In this document: positions 1-5,599 of the stretch, one piece after another
Position numbering within the stretch: position 1 is the first letter of the stretch
Layout of the letters: each line of letters opens with the position of its first letter
Source: Nitrososphaeraceae archaeon
GTDB lineage: Archaea; Thermoproteota; Nitrososphaeria; Nitrososphaerales; Nitrososphaeraceae
Direction: 5' to 3'
Assembly (NCBI GenBank): GCA_021155845.1
Contig: JAJNBK010000289.1
Span: 1-6,712, forward strand
DNA: 6,712 bases
The notes under the pieces: model-generated
What the model was told of the DNA's origin: nothing
Database searches by the model: none
The model's input: the letters and a program-made list of their open reading frames with translations, nothing else
Position numbers and translations under genes: made by a program

Positions 1-2
1 GA

Positions 3-107
3 TTACGTTTAGAAATTTATGGTTGGGCATTATGTTTTGCACATGAAGACAGACAAAAAATGATGTCCTCTTTTTTGAATAAAGGAAAGCAACAGAAAAG
101 GAGCTGA
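3..107 (+). CDS. C-terminal end of an unidentified protein, cut by the left window edge
   Basis: An open frame enters from the left edge and ends at TGA 105-107, leaving 34 codons. The peptide begins LRLEIYGWALCFAHEDRQ and ends in a lysine- and glutamine-rich tail (KGKQQKRS), a common pattern for the end of a soluble archaeal protein. I do not recognise the family. The reading frame has protein-like composition (mixed aromatic, charged and hydrophobic residues) and the other two forward frames are stopped early, which supports it being real. It could still be a chance open stretch or a remnant, since the DNA that follows is decayed. The start and most of the gene lie outside the window. Confidence 0.35.
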   Translation, partial: LRLEIYGWALCFAHEDRQKMMSSFLNKGKQQKRS

Positions 108-435
108 ATTTTCTATGAGACTCTGAAATGGATGGTTATATCTCAGACCTTCAAACACTAATCAAACAACCTAGTGTATCTAAAAAAACAAGGGCTTAAC
201 GAATGTGCATATCTTGTTGCGAGTATCATGAAGAGCAGGGATTAGTACCGAGGTATTATACCTTGATGGTGACGGCCATAGTGATGATAATAACAAAAAT
301 GGCAATAAAGAAACATTGCTTCTCCTGCACCTCCAATAACATATGGAGACAGTAATAAACAACAGCGACTGCTACCTGTGCAATTATATGAGTCAATCAC
401 ATTAAAAATCTGATTTACAAATAGATGAATCATAA
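108..435. other. Non-coding or degraded stretch, no supported gene
   Basis: No open frame here looks like a genuine gene. Short forward frames carry protein-like patches, such as DGDGHSDDNNKNGNKET near 253-305 (resembling an acidic calcium-binding loop) and SPAPPITYGDSNKQQR near 322-368. They lie in different frames, are quickly stopped and have no start codon. They may be scraps of decayed coding DNA or chance. The two antisense frames of about 60 codons have no recognisable domain. Confidence 0.3.
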
Positions 436-753
436 TATATTAAAGATATTTTCATAGTAACAGAAATATTAGTCATTGCTAATATTTCTACTACTCAAAA
501 TGGATTAAACATAGGAGAAATTATTGGAATTGCGGCCCTTGTTGGTACTGCCATAACTTTCGTTATGACATATCTTCACTGCAGTCAGTCAGAGCAAACA
601 ATCTGTATCTGCTTCATATTCATTAATACTAATTCGTAATAGTAGTATAAGATATTCAAAAGATGGATTTATTAATAATACTATTTTGCAGAACAGCAAA
701 ATAAGGTTGAAGAGATTACAGATATAGAAATACAAGCAGCAGTCAATTCTTGA
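436..753 (+). pseudogene. Decayed remnant of a small single-pass membrane protein
   Basis: A frame open from 436 to TAA 637-639 reads GLNIGEIIGIAALVGTAITF followed by VMTYLHCSQSEQ. This is a hydrophobic membrane segment and then a polar Ser-Glu-Gln stretch. From memory, this layout (N-terminal helix, then an S-[DE]-Q motif and a helical cytoplasmic domain) is that of small uncharacterised membrane proteins frequent in Nitrososphaera-type archaea. The frame has no ATG, GTG or TTG before the membrane segment and a stop just upstream at 433-435. After the Ser-Glu-Gln patch the coding signal seems to move to other frames: a helical, charged stretch EQQNKVEEITDIEIQAAVNS lies at about 691-750, ending at TGA 751-753. 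Further scraps such as DNFDLNDLDDF occur near 870-905. The picture is of a gene with several frameshifts and a lost start. Extent and family are inferred, not proven. Confidence 0.4.
456..495. repeat. Long inverted repeat (hairpin), 17-base arms
   Basis: AGAAATATTAG at 462-472 and CTAATATTTCT at 479-489 form a perfect 11-base-pair stem around the 6-base loop TCATTG. Beyond a 2x2 mismatch the arms pair for four more bases (AGTA 456-459 with TACT 492-495), giving 15 of 17 pairs. Neither side is followed by a long T-run, so a simple terminator is not obvious. It sits at the beginning of the decayed membrane-protein remnant, just before its hydrophobic segment. Confidence 0.55.
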
Positions 754-1051
754 TTTATCTAACTGATCAGCAGCGGATACTGTAACTATTATAAGTGCAT
801 AAGATTCGATTTAACTTTACGCCTAATACTAGCTGTGGATGGAAGAGGTACAATGTATGGCTTCCATTTGAGATAATTTCGATCTTAATGATTTAGATGA
901 TTTTTGATTTTGAAGAAAAACGAAAATACAGTAACATTAAATTTGAATGATGCATACTGTCGGTCCTACCGCATTAAAGTTTCTTCCTTACGATATATTG
1001 AGAGAGCAATATAAAATGAGTTGAAACTTATTCAAACATGGTATAAATATA
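754..1051. other. Degraded or non-coding stretch after the remnant
   Basis: No intact reading frame. Stops are frequent in all frames, with scattered short protein-like scraps that may belong to the decayed gene upstream. A small inverted repeat, TATATTG at 994-1000 and CAATATA at 1007-1013 with a 6-base loop, lies about 40 bases beyond the stop of the minus-strand CHRD gene. It could be part of that gene's 3' end, but it lacks a following T-run, so I do not call it a terminator. Confidence 0.3.
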
Positions 1052-1600
1052 TTATTCTGTGATCATCATCGCGCTTGTTCCATTCAGTATTTGTCCACGA
1101 ATTTCTCCATTTGGATTCTGCTGTGTATGAACATTAACATATGTCTGTTCATTCTGCATAGCAGAAGTAAGATTTGATAGCAGTTGGCCAGCCATTGGAC
1201 CTTCTAGATTGGTAGCAGTGATGTTTCCTTCTGACAATACTTCAGTTGTCATTGCAGTTGTTGGAGTTTCAGATTTGAATAATGTGATTACAATAGGTCC
1301 ATTTTCACCTACTTGACCTCTATGGATATGAGCTGCTGTAACATTTTCTATATCTGTAACATTTACTGTATACATTATGTTATCTTGTCCTAGTTTAAAT
1401 TCAGCTCTACCAATTGCAGAGGTATTATTTACCGGTGGAACTTCTTCGAACCCTGTCAGTTCTATAATGAATCTTTCTTGTTGTTCTTCTCCTGCAAACG
1501 CTGAAGTTGGAAAATCAATAGTTGCTTCTACTGTTATAGTTACTAATGCTACTATGACAATAACAAATATCATTACAGTCACTGTGCTTTTTATTTTCAT
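1052..1600 (-). CDS. Secreted CHRD-domain protein
   Basis: This encodes an exported protein of 182 residues made almost entirely of one CHRD domain, a beta-rich fold first named in chordin and widespread in microbial extracellular proteins; its biochemical role in microbes is unknown. Residues 1-37 form a signal peptide or anchor: MKIKS, a long hydrophobic run (about 7-24), then a possible cleavage site after SAFAG. The domain follows at about 43-172, with hallmarks FIIELTGFEEVPPV (44-57), AAHIHRG (89-95), GENGPIVITLF (98-108) and the closing YVNVHTQQNPNGEIRGQI (154-171). All signature elements are present, so it looks functional. Seven N-glycosylation sequons occur (N58, N59, N80, N86, N126, N143, N173), fitting a surface glycoprotein. 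I chose the ATG at 1600; a TTG codon directly upstream (1603) would add one residue. No Shine-Dalgarno site is visible. AT-rich boxes at 1614-1622 and 1634-1646 are candidate promoter elements, neither ideal in spacing. It is transcribed away from the NHL gene and stands alone. Confidence 0.9.
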   Translation of the reverse strand: MKIKSTVTVMIFVIVIVALVTITVEATIDFPTSAFAGEEQQERFIIELTGFEEVPPVNNTSAIGRAEFKLGQDNIMYTVNVTDIENVTAAHIHRGQVGENGPIVITLFKSETPTTAMTTEVLSEGNITATNLEGPMAGQLLSNLTSAMQNEQTYVNVHTQQNPNGEIRGQILNGTSAMMITE

Positions 1601-2067
1601 CAATTAGTCTGTAGATTATATCACATTTAACAGATTTTCTAAATTAAGCCTCCACATTCATTATGATGATGAGATTCTAGATAACAGAATTATAGTGACA
1701 AAACATTACGGTCACATTCCGTACGTTGAAAACCAATTAAGTTAAAAAGTTTTTCTGCACTTCTCATTTGAAAATAGGTATTTAGTTTATCAGTTTTCTT
1801 AATATCATTTATACTATATTAAATTTAAATACCTTCTTCATTGTCCCAACATGTGAGAGAGAAGGATCAACAATATTATTTATATTGATACATTTTTTTA
1901 CTAATTCCTAAACATCAGAAATATCATCTCAAAATATTTGCTTAGAACTCCTAATGCTATTGTGTTTCTTCTGAATTATTCAGCACGACAAAAAAATTAT
2001 ATAAAACTACAATTTCATCAATTTCTAGATCTTAAGTTATAGTTAACTTGTCATATCTTCAAAAATC
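1601..2067. other. Non-coding intergenic region between divergent genes
   Basis: About 470 AT-rich bases separate the divergently transcribed CHRD and NHL genes, with no credible open frame on either strand. The right-hand end runs into the NHL promoter. The only structure I noted is a perfect 9-base inverted repeat, AGGTATTTA (1776-1784) and TAAATACCT (1826-1834), spaced by 41 bases. That spacing is long for a hairpin terminator, and such a repeat can arise by chance in AT-rich DNA. Confidence 0.5.
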
Positions 2068-2076
2068 CTTATAAAG
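2068..2076 (+). promoter_or_regulatory. Archaeal TATA box of the NHL gene (leaderless)
   Basis: CTTATAAAG is centred about 28 bases before the ATG at 2100 and is preceded by the A-rich AAAAATC, as expected for BRE plus TATA. This spacing puts the transcription start at or very near the start codon, so the mRNA would be leaderless, which agrees with the lack of a Shine-Dalgarno site. Confidence 0.55.
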
Positions 2077-2099
2077 ACTTGCTAAATATATATGTTTAA

Positions 2100-2417
2100 A
2101 TGTTCATCAGCCAGAAATGTTATCAAAATGTATTAGATATAATTTTGATTGCCTCACTGGCCAGTAGCTTTGTACTCATACAGCCAGGTTATTCAACTAT
2201 TACAAACAACAACGGATCAAATACAAGTAATAATAATCTGGATGTTTCAAAAGAAGTTTTTGTAGCAGATTACGCCAATATACGTATACAAAAGTTCGAT
2301 ACTGACGGTAAATTCATAACAAAGTGGGGTACTGAAGGAGATGCCAAAGGACAGTTCAAGATACCCCATAGCGTCGCAGTGGATTCTTCAGGTTTACAGC
2401 AGATGGTAAATTCATAA
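2100..2417 (+). CDS. NHL protein, N-terminal fragment (signal peptide plus blade 1)
   Basis: This 105-codon piece is what the NHL promoter would express: signal segment, Asn-rich linker (about 37-49, with sequons NGS and NTS) and one full NHL repeat from EVFVADYANIRIQKF to HSVAVDSSG. The last seven codons (LQQMVNS) are out-of-frame translation after the deletion and are not native sequence. A single blade cannot close a propeller, so the product is unlikely to fold usefully. Confidence 0.5.
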   Translation: MFISQKCYQNVLDIILIASLASSFVLIQPGYSTITNNNGSNTSNNNLDVSKEVFVADYANIRIQKFDTDGKFITKWGTEGDAKGQFKIPHSVAVDSSGLQQMVNS

Positions 2418-3004
2418 CAAAGTGGGGTACTAAAGGAGATGGTAATGGTGAATTTCGTCATCCACATGGCATTGCCATTGATTCTTCAGGTAGTGTATAC
2501 GTAACAGATATGACAAATCTCAATATTCAAAAATTTACAGCAGATGGTAAATTCATTACCAGTTGGGGTAGTAAAGGAGATGGTAATGGTAAGTTTATGG
2601 CTCCAGAGGGTATTGCTGCCGATCCCTTTGGTAATATTTTCGTATCAGATACTGCGAATAATAATATTCAAAAATTTGCTGCAGCAGATGGTAAATTCAT
2701 AACAAAGTGGGGTACTAAAGGAGATACCAAAGGACAGTTGAATAGTCCAACAGGTATTGATGTTGACTCTTCTGGTAATCTTTATGTTGCTGATGATGGC
2801 AATAGTCGTATACAAAAGTTTACGAATAATGGAGACTTTATTACTATGTGGGGGTCTAAAGGATCCAAAAACGGCCAATTAGATAGGCCTCATGATATAG
2901 CTATAGATTCATCAGGCAATAATGATGTGTATGTAGCTGAACAGGGCAATTTTCGAATACAGAAATTTACAGCAGATGGTAAATTCATAACAAAGTGGGG
3001 TACT
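2307..3004 (+). repeat. Nearly identical DNA repeats inside the NHL blades
   Basis: A 33-base block coding for ADGKFITKWGT is identical at 2399-2431, 2684-2716 and 2972-3004. Its 27-base 3' part is also identical at 2307-2333. The blade at 2534-2580 carries a diverged version. Full repeat units are about 141 bases, matching one propeller blade. Identity at the DNA level, including synonymous positions, points to recent duplication or gene conversion among blades. Confidence 0.8.
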
Positions 3005-3058
3005 GAAGGTGCAGATGACGATCAATTTCAAGATCCACATAGTGTTATTGTCCATTAG
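2510..3058 (+). CDS. NHL protein, C-terminal fragment (blades 3-6)
   Basis: This 182-codon frame holds four and a half NHL repeats. The blade 2 remainder and the first strand of blade 3 (SVYVTD) lie in the same frame upstream from 2393, so the ATG at 2510 is an internal methionine rather than a natural start. There is no signal peptide, no Shine-Dalgarno site and no obvious TATA box before it. If translated at all it would stay in the cytoplasm. It is best read as the second half of the broken gene. Blade 4 has one extra alanine (FAAADGK instead of FTADGK) and blade 6 has an Asn-Asp insertion (SSGNNDVYVAE). Confidence 0.5.
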   Translation: MTNLNIQKFTADGKFITSWGSKGDGNGKFMAPEGIAADPFGNIFVSDTANNNIQKFAAADGKFITKWGTKGDTKGQLNSPTGIDVDSSGNLYVADDGNSRIQKFTNNGDFITMWGSKGSKNGQLDRPHDIAIDSSGNNDVYVAEQGNFRIQKFTADGKFITKWGTEGADDDQFQDPHSVIVH

Positions 3059-3320
3059 CTATTAGCCTAATGTATTAACCTAATAACAATATAAATAATA
3101 GACAAAGCAAACATACAGATGTCATTATTATTATTGTGGTTATTATTAAGCTAAATATATTCTACCTTACACCTTTTATTCGGCCAACTGGCTTCTAAAA
3201 CACATTTATCCGTAGAATAATGAGCATGCTTTTTCAATAAATTATTTTAATTTGTAATATCGCAGCTTTAGGAATGAAGATTGTTTATATTTTGATGTTG
3301 AAGTGACATTTTATTAAGAA
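3059..3320. other. Non-coding intergenic region with an AT-rich inverted repeat
   Basis: No credible gene lies between the NHL and helicase genes. About 30 bases after the NHL stop, 3086-3103 (ACAATATAAATAATAGAC) and 3121-3137 (GTCATTATTATTATTGT) can pair imperfectly around a 17-base loop. This may form a weak 3'-end structure on the NHL transcript. The pairing is almost all A-T, so I hold it lightly. Confidence 0.3.
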
Positions 3321-3331
3321 TAAAAATATTA
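3321..3331 (+). promoter_or_regulatory. Probable TATA element of the hel308 gene
   Basis: TAAAAATATTA lies about 30 bases before the ATG at 3358, in the position expected for a leaderless archaeal promoter; no Shine-Dalgarno site precedes the start. A short palindrome, ATGCT-AAA-AGCAT (3347-3359), overlaps the start codon. The match to a consensus TATA box is moderate. Confidence 0.35.
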
Positions 3332-3357
3332 ACCCTTTTTAGCTCTATGCTAAAAGC

Positions 3358-3762
3358 ATGACAATAACAATATCAGACACCATAGTAAAGAACTTGCTTG
3401 ATTTACTAGGTTACTCTTCACTTTATCCACCACAGGAACTTGCTCTATCAAAGGGTCTTTTAGAGGGCAAGAACTTGCTTGTTACCACTCCTACTGCGAG
3501 TGGTAAGACACTAATCGCAATGATGGCTGCAATAAAAATAATCGAAAAGGGTCTAAAAGTTATTTATCTTACTCCATTAAGGGCACTAGCTACAGAAAAA
3601 TACCATAATTTTCGTGCACTTGAGGGTTTAGATATTACAGGTAGAAAGATAAGAGTCAAAATTGCTAGCAGCGACTATAATTCATCAGGAAAGGAAGTAC
3701 AAGATGCAGATGTTATTGTTTTAACAAATGAAAAAATGGATTCACTTATGCGACAATGCTAA
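3358..3762 (+). CDS. Hel308 fragment 1: N-terminal part of RecA domain 1
   Basis: This 134-codon piece carries the Q-motif region (residues about 22-30), Walker A TPTASGKT (44-51) with Lys50, motif Ia (72-82) and the motif Ib region NEKMDSLMR (about 124-132). It stops at TAA 3760-3762, only two codons after the first deletion junction. With the Walker A but no DExH box or second RecA domain, it could at most bind nucleotide weakly. Confidence 0.55.
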   Translation: MTITISDTIVKNLLDLLGYSSLYPPQELALSKGLLEGKNLLVTTPTASGKTLIAMMAAIKIIEKGLKVIYLTPLRALATEKYHNFRALEGLDITGRKIRVKIASSDYNSSGKEVQDADVIVLTNEKMDSLMRQC

Positions 3763-3983
3763 CTACCATATGCAAAATATATCCGAAATCACAGATTCTA
3801 GCGTTAAGCGCAACGGTTGCAAATTCTGACGATATTGCAGACTGGCTGAAATGTGAATTAATCGAAAGTAGTTGGAGACCAACAAAGTTAGTAGAAGGAG
3901 TTTATGAGAATGGGAATATTCGTATGAATGATGGCACTAGCTTCAAAATTGTAACTTCAGTTGGCGTTACTAGAAACTCGTAA
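3756..3983 (+). CDS. Hel308 fragment 2: rest of RecA domain 1
   Basis: The frame is displaced relative to fragment 1. It carries MLTTICKIYPKSQILALSAT, motif III (LSATVAN), and the conserved DDIADWL, SSWRPTKLVEGVYENG and MNDGTSF stretches. Its ATG is the internal methionine of the family's 'LEM-L' segment, not a natural start. The final residues VTRNS before TAA 3981-3983 are out-of-frame translation past the second junction. It is unlikely to be expressed on its own. Confidence 0.45.
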   Translation: MLTTICKIYPKSQILALSATVANSDDIADWLKCELIESSWRPTKLVEGVYENGNIRMNDGTSFKIVTSVGVTRNS

Positions 3984-5316
3984 ACGTGCTTTTTCTCTTG
4001 CCGCTAAGGCGGCAGAAGCAGTTTATAAGAGGATCGATAAATCTGCTCGGGAGATGGCATTAGAAATATCATCTCAGATCGTCAACAAAGGTGACGATAC
4101 TGAACTAACAAGAAATCTTTCTCATCTATTGTCCAAAGGTGTAGGATTCCACCACGCAGGCTTAGGGTCCTCAAGCAGAGACATTGTAGAAGAGTCATTT
4201 AAAAAAGGCATAATTAAGTTATTAACTGCTACTCCAACACTGGCCGCAGGCGTTAACTTGCCTGCGCGGCGTATAATTCTGGCTAGCATTTTACGCTATG
4301 ATGCGGAATATGGTGGAAATATCCCTATCAGTGTTTTAGAATACAAACAACTCTCTGGTCGAGCAGGCAGACCACAATATGACACTTTTGGAGAAGCAAT
4401 AATAGTAGCGGAATCCGGAGTTAGTGCAGAAGATCTATATAACCACTATATTCTAGGTAGTCCCGAGCCTCTACGCTCACAACTGATGAACGACAGAGCA
4501 ATAAGGGTTCATCTTCTTAGTACTATTGCAAGAGTTCCTGGAATAAAAAAAACTGAAATTTACGATCTATTTGAAAGTACATTATTTGCAAAGAAGTATC
4601 AGAAAAATACTGTAGTTTTCAAAGTTGATGCTGCCTTAAGTTATCTTGAAAATGAGTATTTTATCAAATGTAGGAATGATAGATATGTCGCTACAGACTT
4701 TGGAAGAAAATCAACACTACTTTATATTGATCCATTAACTGCAGTAGAATTTAGAAAAGCAATAGGTGCGCGCGAATGTACGACAACAAGAAAAAATAAT
4801 GATGGTAATGACAGTCACACTTTAGGTTTTCTTCATATGATTACTACTAGTGCAGATTTCTATCCAAAACTATCGCTGAGGAAAAAAGATTTTGAGGAAT
4901 TAAGTTCATTAATTCAGCGACATGGTCATGAACTCTTTTATCAAATAAGTGAATATGATTGCTCGAGAAGTCTATTGGCTCTCTATGAGTGGATAGAGGA
5001 AACTAGTGACAGGATGATAAGTGACAATGTTGGAGTCGAACCAGGAGATATGCATAGAATGGTGGAGATCGGTGACTGGTTAGCATACTCATTGTATGAA
5101 GTTGCAAAATTGCTTAAACGGGAAGATTTGCTCACAGAAATACATGATCTTCGGACACGGATAAAATATGGTGTGAAGGAAGAATTAATTCCGATTGTTG
5201 CTCTTGAAGGAATTGGTAGAGTACGAGCTCGAGCGTTATATAATGCTGGTCTTACAGATCCCAGAAAAATTTTGCAGGCATCTAATTCAAACAAACATGA
5301 GATAGTAGATAGATAG
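3961..5316 (+). CDS. Hel308 fragment 3: RecA domain 2, winged helix, ratchet and helix-hairpin-helix
   Basis: This is the largest surviving piece, 451 codons from a TTG that is an internal codon rather than a natural start. From the N-terminus it has motif IV (LLETRKRA), GVGFHHAGLGSSSRDIVEESF, motif V (TATPTLAAGVNLPARR), motif VI (QLSGRAGRP) and the winged helix after SPEPLRSQL. The ratchet domain follows (FLHMITTSADFYPKLSLRKKDF, then PGDMHRMVEIGDWLAYSL), and last the helix-hairpin-helix GIGRVRARALYNAG. Hel308 proteins usually continue some 35 residues past LYNAG; here only about 21 remain before TAG at 5314-5316, inside a GATAGATAGAT run. It lacks an ATP-binding domain, so it has no motor activity by itself. 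Confidence 0.6.
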   Translation: MALLETRKRAFSLAAKAAEAVYKRIDKSAREMALEISSQIVNKGDDTELTRNLSHLLSKGVGFHHAGLGSSSRDIVEESFKKGIIKLLTATPTLAAGVNLPARRIILASILRYDAEYGGNIPISVLEYKQLSGRAGRPQYDTFGEAIIVAESGVSAEDLYNHYILGSPEPLRSQLMNDRAIRVHLLSTIARVPGIKKTEIYDLFESTLFAKKYQKNTVVFKVDAALSYLENEYFIKCRNDRYVATDFGRKSTLLYIDPLTAVEFRKAIGARECTTTRKNNDGNDSHTLGFLHMITTSADFYPKLSLRKKDFEELSSLIQRHGHELFYQISEYDCSRSLLALYEWIEETSDRMISDNVGVEPGDMHRMVEIGDWLAYSLYEVAKLLKREDLLTEIHDLRTRIKYGVKEELIPIVALEGIGRVRARALYNAGLTDPRKILQASNSNKHEIVDR

Positions 5317-5563
5317 ATTCTGATTAAAGAATATATTCACAATTCAACTTCTCATTTCAAACCAAATCGTTATAATCGTTTATAGAAATATTGTGGTTTT
5401 CTACCATATATGCTTTGCCTGTCAATACTCTTCAATAGCTTCTAATATGCTTGTATAAGGTAATAAGATCTGTTTTATGACCAATAATTTAACTATTGTC
5501 AATCACGTATTGATAATAAGATTAAATATTATTCTATCCTAAAAGCAATATTCTACTATGGAA
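5317..5563. other. Non-coding intergenic region
   Basis: About 250 bases between the helicase and the glycosyltransferase contain no credible reading frame. Directly after the helicase stop, the same frame stays open for 22 codons (ILIKEYIHNSTSHF...), but these do not resemble a Hel308 C-terminus. The region holds the hairpin at 5494-5518 and leads into the promoter. Confidence 0.45.
5494..5518. repeat. Hairpin upstream of the glycosyltransferase promoter
   Basis: TATTGTCAAT (5494-5503) and ATTGATAATA (5509-5518) form a 10-base-pair stem with a 5-base loop CACGT, counting one G-U pair if transcribed. It lies about 45 bases before the TATA box. It could be an upstream binding site or part of the helicase 3' end. 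No T-run follows, so a terminator role is unproven. Confidence 0.4.
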
Positions 5564-5573
5564 TTATATAAAT
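5564..5573 (+). promoter_or_regulatory. Strong archaeal TATA box of the glycosyltransferase gene
   Basis: TTATATAAAT matches the archaeal box A closely and is centred about 31 bases before the ATG at 5600. Transcription would begin around 5593-5597, giving a leader of only a few bases. A second TATA-like box (ATTATATAA, 5579-5587) is too close to the ATG to drive a complete transcript of this gene. Confidence 0.65.
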
Positions 5574-5599
5574 CTGCATTATATAATTGGTATTAGCAG

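Larger units (their letters stand above)
2100..3058 (+). pseudogene. Secreted six-bladed NHL-repeat beta-propeller, broken by an internal deletion
   Basis: The reconstructed protein is exported. It has an N-terminal hydrophobic signal segment (DIILIASLASSFVLIQPGYS, residues 13-32), an Asn/Ser-rich linker with sequons, then six NHL repeats of about 47 residues, each with the pattern [VL][FY]VAD..N..IQKF, DGKFITKWG, GQF..P and IAIDSSG. The first strand (EVFVAD) and the last (DPHSVIVH) complement each other, as in a closed propeller, so six blades looks like the full original length. NHL propellers bind proteins, nucleic acids or glycans; the ligand here is unknown. At 2391-2395 the frame breaks. 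Blade 1 ends in DSSG and the sequence jumps straight to FTADGKFITKWG of blade 2, skipping the expected 14-codon strand (N-x-[YF]VAD...IQK). The missing length must be 1 mod 3, and about 43 bases fits. The first part then stops at TAA 2415-2417, and blades 2-6 continue in the -1 frame to TAG 3056-3058. Without repair only one blade would be made from the normal start. It could be a pseudogene or an assembly fault. Confidence 0.8.
3358..5316 (+). pseudogene. hel308: Hel308-type Ski2-like DNA helicase, broken by two internal deletions
   Basis: Hel308 is an archaeal 3'-5' superfamily 2 DNA helicase that acts at stalled replication forks. The conserved motifs appear in order: Q-motif region (LYPPQELAL), motif I TPTASGKT, Ia TPLRALATEKY, III LSATVAN, IV-like ALLETRKRA, HHAGL, V ATPTLAAGVNLPARR and VI QLSGRAGRP. 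They are followed by the winged helix, ratchet domain and helix-hairpin-helix GRVRARALYNAG. Two junctions break it. Near 3754-3758, DSLMR is followed directly by MLTTI in another frame; in Hel308 proteins about 28-30 residues lie between, including the DExH box (motif II) that activates the Mg-ATP and water, and here it is absent. Near 3950-3961, DGTSFKIVTSVG is followed by ALLETRKRA with about 15 residues missing and another frame change, which returns to the starting frame. The C-terminus also ends early, about 20 residues after LYNAG. As written the gene cannot make an active helicase. The well-kept motifs elsewhere imply a very recent lesion or an assembly fault. Confidence 0.85.

Noticed and set aside
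203..355. A 50-codon forward frame beginning MCISCCEYHEEQG with a hydrophobic middle and a later C-x-x-C (HCFSCTSN), suggestive of a small metal-binding membrane protein
   Set aside because: No promoter or ribosome site, weak composition, and other frames across the same bases look equally protein-like. Too short to support without homologues.
180..433. Two overlapping minus-strand frames of about 60 codons
   Set aside because: Biased Ser/Arg/Leu and Tyr/Cys composition typical of chance frames, no domain, no start signals.
1377..1607. Forward frame of 76 codons opposite the CHRD gene
   Set aside because: It is the antisense shadow of a clear CHRD domain gene and has no features of its own.
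1776..1834. Perfect 9-base inverted repeat with 41-base spacer in the CHRD-NHL intergenic region
   Set aside because: Long spacer and AT-rich arms; a chance repeat of this size is quite possible in about 500 bases.
2307..3004. Regular repeats that might suggest a CRISPR array
   Set aside because: Unit spacing is about 141 bases, and the intervening DNA codes for NHL blades in frame; these are protein-domain repeats.
4983..5294. Minus-strand frame of 103 codons inside the helicase
   Set aside because: It lies opposite the conserved ratchet and helix-hairpin-helix domain of Hel308, so it is a shadow frame.
3358..5316. Programmed frameshifting or an intron as an explanation for the split helicase
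   Set aside because: Sequence is missing, not inserted, at both junctions, and the lost parts include an essential motif, so neither recoding nor splicing could restore the protein.
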